DNA from: an uncultured beta proteobacterium | GTDB lineage: Bacteria > Pseudomonadota > Gammaproteobacteria > Burkholderiales > Burkholderiaceae_E | Length of the DNA: 64,000 nt | Reading direction: 5' to 3' | Assembly (NCBI GenBank): GCA_903934295.1 | Contig: CAIZNI010000011.1 | Span: 33,056-97,055 of the forward strand | Part shown: piece by piece, positions 57,485 to 64,000 of the stretch | Layout: each line of letters starts with the position of its first letter | Numbering within the stretch: position 1 is the stretch's first letter | Notes under the pieces: model-generated | Database searches by the model: none | Told to the model about the DNA's origin: nothing | The model's input: only the letters and a program-made list of their open reading frames with translations | Made by a program: the position numbers and the translations under genes

Positions 57485-58878
57485 CCGCCCTGCATGACAT
57501 CAGCGCTGCCGACCTGTCCGCCGCCTATGCCGCCGGCCGCCTCTCGCCGGTCGAGGTCGCCGCCGCCGCGCTGGCCCGCATCGCCGCGTGCGAGCCGCGC
57601 CTGAACGCGATGTACCGGGTGCTGGCCGAGTCGGCCCTGGCCAGCGCGAACGAGTCGCAGGCGCGCTGGCGGGCGGGCCGACCGCTGTCGCCGCTCGACG
57701 GCGTGCCGGTGACCATCAAGGAGAACCTCTACACGCGGGGCGATCCGGCACCGATCGGCACCGCCGCCGGCGACCTGTCGCCCAAGCCCCAGGATTCACC
57801 GCCCGCGGCGCGCCTGCGCGAGGCCGGCTGCGTGATCCTGGGCAAGACCACCATGCCCGATTTCGGGATGCTGTCCGCCGGCCTGTCGTCGCTGCACGGC
57901 GTGACGCGCAACCCCTGGAACCGCGAGTGCAGCACCTCGGGGTCGTCCTCGGGCGCTGGGGCAGCGGGGGCGGCCGGCTACGGTCCGCTGCACGTGGGCA
58001 CCGACATCGGGGGATCGGTTCGTCTGCCGGCCGCCCATTGCGGGCTGTTCGGTCTGAAGCCCAGTCTGGGCCGGATTCCCATCGACCCGCCCTACCTGGG
58101 TCGCGCTGCCGGCCCGATGACCCGCTCCGTGCGCGATTCGGCGATGCTGCTGTCGGTGCTGTCGCAGCCCGATGCCCGCGACTTCATGAGCCTGCCGTCG
58201 CAGCCCTGCGATTACGCGGCCGCCCTCGAGGACCTGCCGCTGCGCGGCCTGCGCGTCGGTTATCTGGCTGACATGGGCGTGGGGCTGCCGCTCGATGCGC
58301 GTGTTCGCGACGCCGCCGCCGCCGCCGCCGGGGCGCTCGCCGCCGCCGGCGCCATCGTCGAGCCGGTCGCGCCCTTCCTGAGCGCCGCCATGCTCGATGG
58401 CATGTGCACCTTCTTCGAGGCGCGCTCCTTCAACGACATCAGCGCGATGAGCGATGAGCAACGCGCGCGCGTGCTGCCCTTCGTGCTGCGCTGGTGCACC
58501 TGGCGCGCCGCCGGCTTTTCGGGGCGCGATGTGATCAACGCCTACGGCCAGGTGATGGCGATGCGGCAGGCGGCGGTCAGCGCGGTGGCCGCGTTCGATT
58601 TCGTGATCTCGCCCGTCTCGCCGGTGGTGAGCTACCCCGCCGCACAGGCCAGTCCCGGCAACGATCCCACCAATGCCCTGTCGCACATCGCCTACACCGT
58701 CGCCTTCAACATGAGCGAGCAGCCGGCCGCCTCGATCAACTGGACCCACACGCCCGAGGGAATGCCGCTGGGTGTGCAGATCGCGGGGCAGCGGTTCGAT
58801 GATCTGGGGGTGTTGCGGCTGTCGCGCGCGCTGGAGCAGCTGCGCCCGGCGCAGCGGGCCTGGCCCTCGGTCGTGTAG
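57481..58878 (+). CDS. Amidase (amidase-signature family)
   Basis: PLDGVPVTIKENLYTRG, NPWNRECSTSGSSSGAGAAGAAGYGPLHVGTDIGGSVRLPAAHCGLFGLKPSLGR. Confidence 0.95.
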   Translation: MTALHDISAADLSAAYAAGRLSPVEVAAAALARIAACEPRLNAMYRVLAESALASANESQARWRAGRPLSPLDGVPVTIKENLYTRGDPAPIGTAAGDLSPKPQDSPPAARLREAGCVILGKTTMPDFGMLSAGLSSLHGVTRNPWNRECSTSGSSSGAGAAGAAGYGPLHVGTDIGGSVRLPAAHCGLFGLKPSLGRIPIDPPYLGRAAGPMTRSVRDSAMLLSVLSQPDARDFMSLPSQPCDYAAALEDLPLRGLRVGYLADMGVGLPLDARVRDAAAAAAGALAAAGAIVEPVAPFLSAAMLDGMCTFFEARSFNDISAMSDEQRARVLPFVLRWCTWRAAGFSGRDVINAYGQVMAMRQAAVSAVAAFDFVISPVSPVVSYPAAQASPGNDPTNALSHIAYTVAFNMSEQPAASINWTHTPEGMPLGVQIAGQRFDDLGVLRLSRALEQLRPAQRAWPSVV

Positions 58879-58909
58879 TACCGGTCCTGGCGCGCGCCGC
58901 GGTCTTGAG

Positions 58910-59083
58910 TCAGGCCTCGGCCTGAGCCCGCGCCGCCAGCGCTGTCGCGGCGCCGGCCAGGGCGAGGACGGCGATCCTCAGGCCAGTGCCATGGTGGAAA
59001 GCGTCGACATGACCGGCCGCGCCAGACAGGGGTTCAATCGCCTGGAGAAAGGCTTGTGGGAAGCCTCGCGCAACCAGACTCAT
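58910..59083 (-). CDS. Small 57-aa ORF, possibly an MFS C-terminal remnant or small membrane protein
   Basis: MSLVARGFPQAFLQAIEPLSGAAGHVDAFHHGTGLRIAVLALAGAATALAARAQAEA*; its ATG overlaps the TGA stop of the upstream MDR gene (ATGA). Below the length cut-off of the supplied ORF track. Confidence 0.45.
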   Translation of the reverse strand: MSLVARGFPQAFLQAIEPLSGAAGHVDAFHHGTGLRIAVLALAGAATALAARAQAEA

Positions 59084-60069
59084 TCGTTGGGCGCGAGCAG
59101 CACCTTTCCCCCGCGGGCCGGTCGCGCCGCGTGCGCGAGCGCCTCGCGGAAGCGCTCGAGCGGGTACACCGCCTCGACCTCGATGTGCAGCGATCCGTCG
59201 GCCAGCGCGTCGCCGAGCTGGCGGTACAGTGCGTGCTGCGCCGCCAGCGGCTGCCGGGCGAACCAGTTCGCCAGCCAGAAACCGCGCAAGGCGATGTCGC
59301 GAAACACGATGTCCGCGGCATCGACCTGGCAGGGATCGCCCGACAACAGCCCGTAGTTGGCGATGGTGGCACCGTCGGCGAGCGAGCGCGCCATCCGCCG
59401 GGTTGCCTCGCCGGCGACCGCGTCGATGCCCAGTTTCGGGCGCGTCGAGCCGGTGATCGCCAGCACCTGTGCCGCCAGATCGGGTCCATCGACCAGTACC
59501 GCATCGGCGCCCAGGGCTTTCAGCGGTGCGGCCTGTTCGGGCCGCCGCACCACATTGACCGTGCGATAGCCCAGTCGTCGCGCGAACTGGATCACCGCCT
59601 GACCGACGCCCGAGTTGGCCGCGTTCTGCATCACCCAGTCACCCGGGGCGAGTGTCACGAAGTCGTGCAGCATGAGCCAGGCGGTCGGTGGGTTGACGCC
59701 CAGCATCGCGAGCTGATCCAGATCGGCCGGGGGCAGGGCGAACAGCCGGGCCGCCGGCGCCTTCACCCGCGGTCGCCAGTTGCCGCGCGACCCGAGGATC
59801 GCCAGCACCCGGTCGCCGGGCGCCAGATGGTCGACGCCTTCGCCCACTTCGAGGACGCGGGCGACCCCTTCGCCGCCGGCCCAGACCGGCAGCTTGGGCG
59901 GGGCGGCGCCGTAGCGACCTTCGAACATCAGCAGGTCGGCCGGATTGATCGATGAGCGTTCGATCTCGAGGAGCACTTCGCCCGCGCCGGGCGCGCCGGG
60001 CTCGGGAACCTCGATGAGTTCGGCCACTTCATGGGCCGGGCCGAAGGCGGAAAAACGGATGGCTTTCAT
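59080..60069 (-). CDS. MDR-family enoyl/quinone reductase (MECR-like)
   Basis: GEVLLEIERSSINPADLLMFEGRYG, MQNAANSGVGQAVIQFARRLGYRTVNVVRR. Confidence 0.9.
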   Translation of the reverse strand: MKAIRFSAFGPAHEVAELIEVPEPGAPGAGEVLLEIERSSINPADLLMFEGRYGAAPPKLPVWAGGEGVARVLEVGEGVDHLAPGDRVLAILGSRGNWRPRVKAPAARLFALPPADLDQLAMLGVNPPTAWLMLHDFVTLAPGDWVMQNAANSGVGQAVIQFARRLGYRTVNVVRRPEQAAPLKALGADAVLVDGPDLAAQVLAITGSTRPKLGIDAVAGEATRRMARSLADGATIANYGLLSGDPCQVDAADIVFRDIALRGFWLANWFARQPLAAQHALYRQLGDALADGSLHIEVEAVYPLERFREALAHAARPARGGKVLLAPNE

Positions 60070-60097
60070 GGCCGCGAGTCTACCTCGCCGCGCAGGC

Positions 60098-60784
60098 CTA
60101 TCGGGGCGCTTCGACCTCGACGAGCACTTCATTGCGGCGCCAGAACGGCAGGGTCCAGGGCGGGTTGTAGCGGGCGAGCTGCGCGGCGCCGGCCGCCTTG
60201 AGTCCGCGCGAGTCCATCCACGCCAGCAGGTCGCGGGTGGCTTCACGCACCCGGTCCTCGCCGGCCAGGCCCGAAAACACCACTGCGGCCACGCGCCGGC
60301 CCGGCAGTTCGCGCACCACGACCGCCGGGTTGTTCGGCCGCGGGAGGGTGGCCATCGTGTACTGCGCCGGCATGGCGAACTGGATGCGCCAGCGCACGGC
60401 GCGCGCCAGGGCATCAGGGTCGGCACGATCCTGCGGCTCGACCAGGACCGGTGCGGTCATTGCGATCTTTTCCGACGCGGGTTGCGCGGTGACCGGTGCG
60501 GTCATCGCGATCCGGCCGCCGGCATCACCGGTTCGCGGCGCGGTGTTGTTGCCGAAAATGAAATCGGCAATCAGCCGGAATCCGCGGTTCGATGCGGCGT
60601 CCAGGTCCCCGTCGACGAGGGTCTCGGCGATCAGCGTGGGCTTGTACTGCCGGAGCTCGAGCTGGCCCGATTTTTCGATCACGTCGAAAACCGGCTCTTC
60701 GATGGCCAGGGCCGCGCCGTGACCGAGGAGCCCGCCCAGGGCGAGCAGTGCGGCACCGCAGAGGCGGTGCAGTCGTTTCATCAT
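60098..60784 (-). CDS. SOUL heme-binding family protein, exported
   Basis: Signal peptide; IEEPVFDVIEKSGQLELRQYKPTLIAETLVDG..., IAMTAPVTAQP, IAMTAPVLVEP, FAMPAQYTMATLPRPNN. Confidence 0.92.
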   Translation of the reverse strand: MMKRLHRLCGAALLALGGLLGHGAALAIEEPVFDVIEKSGQLELRQYKPTLIAETLVDGDLDAASNRGFRLIADFIFGNNTAPRTGDAGGRIAMTAPVTAQPASEKIAMTAPVLVEPQDRADPDALARAVRWRIQFAMPAQYTMATLPRPNNPAVVVRELPGRRVAAVVFSGLAGEDRVREATRDLLAWMDSRGLKAAGAAQLARYNPPWTLPFWRRNEVLVEVEAPR

Positions 60785-60854
60785 GGTGTCGCGCATCCTG
60801 TGGGGAAAACATCCGGTCAGGGGCGGCCGCTCCGGCCGCTGCGCGACGTCCGGG

Positions 60855-61037
60855 TCAGTGCAGCAGCAGGCTTTGCGGATCGCAGAGCGACCTGACCGTC
60901 CAGTCGAAAACCCGCACCGATTTGGTCTGCGCGGTCAGTTCCCGGGCTTGCTCCTCGAGCAGGGTACCCCGCTCGGTGAGCGTGTGCATGCCGGATTCGG
61001 GAGCGGGCGATTGTCCGTTATTCGTTTGCAGGGTCAT
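60855..61037 (-). CDS. Small hypothetical protein (60 aa)
   Basis: MTLQTNNGQSPAPESGMHTLTERGTLLEEQARELTAQTKSVRVFDWTVRSLCDPQSLLLH; GGAGG upstream of the ATG. Confidence 0.5.
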   Translation of the reverse strand: MTLQTNNGQSPAPESGMHTLTERGTLLEEQARELTAQTKSVRVFDWTVRSLCDPQSLLLH

Positions 61038-61111
61038 GATCGATGCCTCCAGTGTTGGATTCATCATCGGCTTGCCGCAGTGCCGACCTGACCCAATACC
61101 GACAGCGGCCC

Positions 61112-61318
61112 TCAGATGTCCGACAGGCGGCGCTGGGGAACCAGCAGGTCGCTCAGGCGCCAGGCCGCGTGCTGAACCGAGGCGGTTTTCACCTCTCGGG
61201 TCGCCGCGGTTTCGGGAATCACCCCCGACTCCATGCCGGGCAGGGCATAGAGGCCCTGCGCATTGCATTCGGATTCGTCGAGTTCGGCGGGTTCGGGCAG
61301 GGTGTTCATGGCAGCCAT
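61112..61318 (-). CDS. Small hypothetical protein (68 aa)
   Basis: MAAMNTLPEPAELDESECNAQGLYALPGMESGVIPETAATREVKTASVQHAAWRLSDLLVPQRRLSDI; shares a motif with the adjacent small ORF; weak RBS. Confidence 0.45.
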   Translation of the reverse strand: MAAMNTLPEPAELDESECNAQGLYALPGMESGVIPETAATREVKTASVQHAAWRLSDLLVPQRRLSDI

Positions 61319-61504
61319 CGCAGGAGGTGTTGGAAAAGCTTAAGCCGACTGACGTGAAAGCCTTGTGACGATGCTCACGATTCCTGCAGGTGATCGTCGG
61401 AATCGACGGTGGGCAGGCGATGGGGTGATCCCTTACCATTGCGCCGGTCCCGCTTTTCTCTGCCCTGCGCCTTTCCCCCTTTTTTCATCCCTCAAGGAGA
61501 CACC

Positions 61505-62683
61505 ATGACCCAGGCCTATATCGTCGCGGCCGTTCGCACCGCGGGCGGCAAGAAGGGCGGCCGGATGTCCGGCTGGCATCCGGCCGATCTCGCCGCCCAG
61601 GTGCTTGACGAACTGGTGACCCGCACCGGCGCCGATCCCGCCCTCATCGAGGATGTGATCATGGGCTGCGTGGGTCAGGTCGGCGAGCAAGCGACCAATA
61701 TCGCGCGCGGCGCGGTGCTGGCCTCGCGGCTGCCCGAGAGCGTGCCGGGCACCTCGGTCGACCGGCAGTGCGGCTCCTCCCAGCAGGCGCTTCATTTCGC
61801 CGCACAGGCGGTGATGTCGGGCAGCATGGACGTGGTGATCGCCGCCGGTGTCGAGAGCATGACCCGGGTGCCGATGGGGCTGTCGACCGGCCTGCCGGCC
61901 AAAAACGGCTTCGGCACCTACATGAGCCCGGCGCAGCAGATCCGCTATCCGAACGTGCAGTTCAGCCAGTTCACCGGCGCCGAAATGATCGCCACCAAGT
62001 ACGACCTGAGCCGCGACATGCTCGATGAGTACGCCTTCCAGAGTCACCAGCGGGCGATCGCCGCGACCCGTACCGGCGCCTTCGGCGCCGAGATCGTGCC
62101 GGTGCGCGTGCGCCTTGCCGACGGCACGCTCACCGACGAACTGCACACCGTCGATGAGGGCATCCGCTTCGAGGCCACCCTCGAAGGCATCCGCTCGGTC
62201 AAGCTGCTGGCCGAAGGCGGCCGGATCACCGCCGCCAGCGCCAGCCAGATCTGTGACGGCGCATCGGGCGTGATGGTGGTCAACGAGCGCGGCCTGAAGG
62301 CGCTGGGTGTCGAGCCGCTGGCCCGGGTCCACCACATGACGGTGATCGGACACGACCCGGTCATCATGCTCGAGGCCCCGCTGCCCGCCACCCGTCATGC
62401 GCTGAAGAAGGCGGGCATGAACATTGACGACATCGATCTGTTCGAGGTCAACGAGGCCTTCGCGCCGGTGCCGCTGGCCTGGCTGAAGGCGACCGGCGCC
62501 GATCCGGCCCGCCTGAACGTCAACGGCGGGGCAATCGCTCTGGGCCATCCGCTGGGCGGCTCGGGCACCAAGCTGATGGCCACGCTCGTGCATGCGCTCA
62601 GGCAGCGTGGCAAGCGTTACGGCCTGCAGACCATGTGCGAAGGCGGCGGTCTGGCCAATGTGACGATCATCGAGCGGCTGTAA
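61505..62683 (+). CDS. Acetyl-CoA C-acyltransferase (thiolase)
   Basis: [78 protein letters not shown]. Confidence 0.95.
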   Translation: MTQAYIVAAVRTAGGKKGGRMSGWHPADLAAQVLDELVTRTGADPALIEDVIMGCVGQVGEQATNIARGAVLASRLPESVPGTSVDRQCGSSQQALHFAAQAVMSGSMDVVIAAGVESMTRVPMGLSTGLPAKNGFGTYMSPAQQIRYPNVQFSQFTGAEMIATKYDLSRDMLDEYAFQSHQRAIAATRTGAFGAEIVPVRVRLADGTLTDELHTVDEGIRFEATLEGIRSVKLLAEGGRITAASASQICDGASGVMVVNERGLKALGVEPLARVHHMTVIGHDPVIMLEAPLPATRHALKKAGMNIDDIDLFEVNEAFAPVPLAWLKATGADPARLNVNGGAIALGHPLGGSGTKLMATLVHALRQRGKRYGLQTMCEGGGLANVTIIERL

Positions 62684-62724
62684 CCCGATAGCAGCGCTCA
62701 TCGCAGACCCGGTCTTGCGTCGAT

Positions 62725-62754
62725 CCGGTCTCGCGCGGGCCGGTCTCGCGCGGG
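62725..62754. repeat. Two perfect 15-bp tandem copies (CCGGTCTCGCGCGGG) with degenerate flanking copies
   Basis: Read directly in the convergent intergenic region. Confidence 0.85.
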
Positions 62755-62789
62755 CCGGGCCTGCGGCGGTCGGCGCCGGTCCGCCTGAC

Positions 62790-63125
62790 TCAGATCAGTT
62801 CATCGGTCTCGATGAAATGCAGGTCGTCGCCCTCGATGCAGGCGAACAGGGTCTTGGCCGACACCTTCTCCAGGGTGTCGTGCAGGCGGCGGGCCTGCGC
62901 CGTCGGAACCCGTCCGCCGCCGATCCGCAACCGGACGAATTGCAGCTGGATGCTGTCGGGTGTGCGCGGGTGGGCGCGCACCATCACCGCGTCGACCACA
63001 CCGGGCCGCACATCGGCCTCCAGCGCGTCGTTGGGAAACACGATCTGCCAGCCATGGGCCAGCGCCCAGTCGCGCAGACGGTTCTCTGCGGCCTCGCGGG
63101 CCAGCGATTCATCGGGCTCGGACAC
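62790..63125 (-). CDS. Hypothetical protein
   Basis: 111-aa coherent ORF (MSEPDESLAREAAENRLRDWALAHGWQIVFPNDALEADVRPGVVDAVMVRAHPRTPDSIQLQFVRLRIGGGRVP...). Confidence 0.6.
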   Translation of the reverse strand: MSEPDESLAREAAENRLRDWALAHGWQIVFPNDALEADVRPGVVDAVMVRAHPRTPDSIQLQFVRLRIGGGRVPTAQARRLHDTLEKVSAKTLFACIEGDDLHFIETDELI

Positions 63126-63181
63126 AGTGTTCTCCTGACGGCAAAAGCCGCGATGCTATCAAGTGATGCCGATCGGGCCGT

Positions 63182-63251
63182 CCGCGTCTGCCCTGGGGGG
63201 GCTGCCCGCCTCTGCCCTGGGGGGCCGCCCGCGTCTGCCCTGGGGGCGCGC
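63182..63251. repeat. Three tandem ~23-24-bp imperfect repeats (CCGCGTCTGCCCTGGGGGGCNGC)
   Basis: Read directly upstream of the TonB-receptor gene. Confidence 0.88.
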
Positions 63252-63375
63252 ACCAGGCGCGCACCGGGTGGCTTGGCGCCAACCTCTGGGGTGCGGCGAA
63301 CCGATTCGTCGGGTCCTGCCTCGACCCGGGTGGCCGATGCTGACAAACTCCTCCCTTTCCCGATCCAGGCCCGCC

Positions 63376-64000
63376 ATGTCACCGCGATTCTCCTTGCTGT
63401 TGCCGCTGCTGCTTCCGGCTGTTCTTCACGCCCAGCCGACCGGTGCCGATCCCGCCGGCTCGGAGCGCCCTGGCGCGGGTGATCCGCAGCGGCTGGAGGC
63501 GGTGGTGATTCGAGCCGATCGAACCCTCGAGGAGCGCTTCAGCGCGACCGGTTCGCGGGTGACGGTGAACCGCAACGACATCGAGCAGATGGGCGCCGAT
63601 ACGGTCGCCGATGTTCTCCAGAAACTGCCCGGTGTCCAGACCTCGGGCGGCGCCAGCGGCAATCTCGAGATCCGGATGCGCGGGATGGATCGCAACGCCA
63701 CCCAGGTCCTGGTCGACGGCCAGCGGGTGGGCAGTGGCCGGGCGTCGGCACAGCTTCCCTTCGACCAGTTGCCCGCCGACATGATCGAGCGAATCGAAGT
63801 GCTGCGCTCCCCGTCGGCCGAGTACAGCGGGGCGAGCGGCGGCACCATCAACATCGTGATGCGCGACGCCTCGGTGCGGCCGGAAACCAATGTCCGGCTG
63901 ACCGGCCAGCATGTTTTCGGATACGACGCACCGCAGTTCTTCTTCAGCAAGACGGGTCCGCTGAATGCACCGCCTCCGCGTGCCGCCGCCGGAGCCGCCG
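63376..64000 (+). CDS. TonB-dependent receptor, N-terminal part (truncated at window end)
   Basis: Signal peptide; LEAVVIRADRTLEERFSATGSRVTVNRNDIEQMGADTVADVLQKLPGVQTSGG...EIRMRGMDRNATQVLVDGQRVGSG (plug domain). No stop in the window, so absent from the ORF track. Confidence 0.92.
   Translation, partial: MSPRFSLLLPLLLPAVLHAQPTGADPAGSERPGAGDPQRLEAVVIRADRTLEERFSATGSRVTVNRNDIEQMGADTVADVLQKLPGVQTSGGASGNLEIRMRGMDRNATQVLVDGQRVGSGRASAQLPFDQLPADMIERIEVLRSPSAEYSGASGGTINIVMRDASVRPETNVRLTGQHVFGYDAPQFFFSKTGPLNAPPPRAAAGAA

Noticed and set aside
1-64000. Mobile elements, prophage, tRNA/rRNA genes
   Set aside because: No transposase, integrase, phage structural proteins, att-like repeats or recognisable tRNA/rRNA sequence seen; a tRNAscan/Infernal run would be needed to exclude small RNAs formally

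Overview
High-GC bacterial chromosomal window, probably from a betaproteobacterium (taxonomy inferred from gene content only). It is almost entirely protein-coding, with about 58 credible CDSs. I see no rRNA, tRNA, CRISPR array, IS element or prophage. The content is mainly catabolic and housekeeping: several acyl-CoA dehydrogenases, thiolases, a DUF35-like OB-fold protein, CaiB/BaiF, enoyl-CoA hydratase, pxpBCA, hmgA, glcB, amn and psd, plus a putative zrg-like metal ABC cluster (DUF3299/DUF2796/ABC) and an orphan cheY-cheD pair. The most notable region is the minus-strand block 17821->11207. It looks like a tightly coupled seven-gene operon. Its first gene is split by an in-frame TGA that is best read as selenocysteine: a GrdB-like selenoprotein with a U-P-V-C motif and a bacterial-SECIS-like hairpin starting 10 nt after the UGA. 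The following genes are an exported DUF3604 protein with PHP-like metal motifs, a small exported hypothetical, a PpiC-type foldase and three HupE/UreJ-like membrane proteins. Other points of interest are a ProQ/FinO-family protein built around a ~138-bp (CCTCAG)n hexanucleotide tract and a degenerate RPPNREG heptapeptide array, two small tandem ORFs sharing a sequence motif, a translationally coupled 57-aa ORF missing from the ORF track, and several unexplained intergenic tandem repeats. All family calls come from reading translated sequence; no database search was run.
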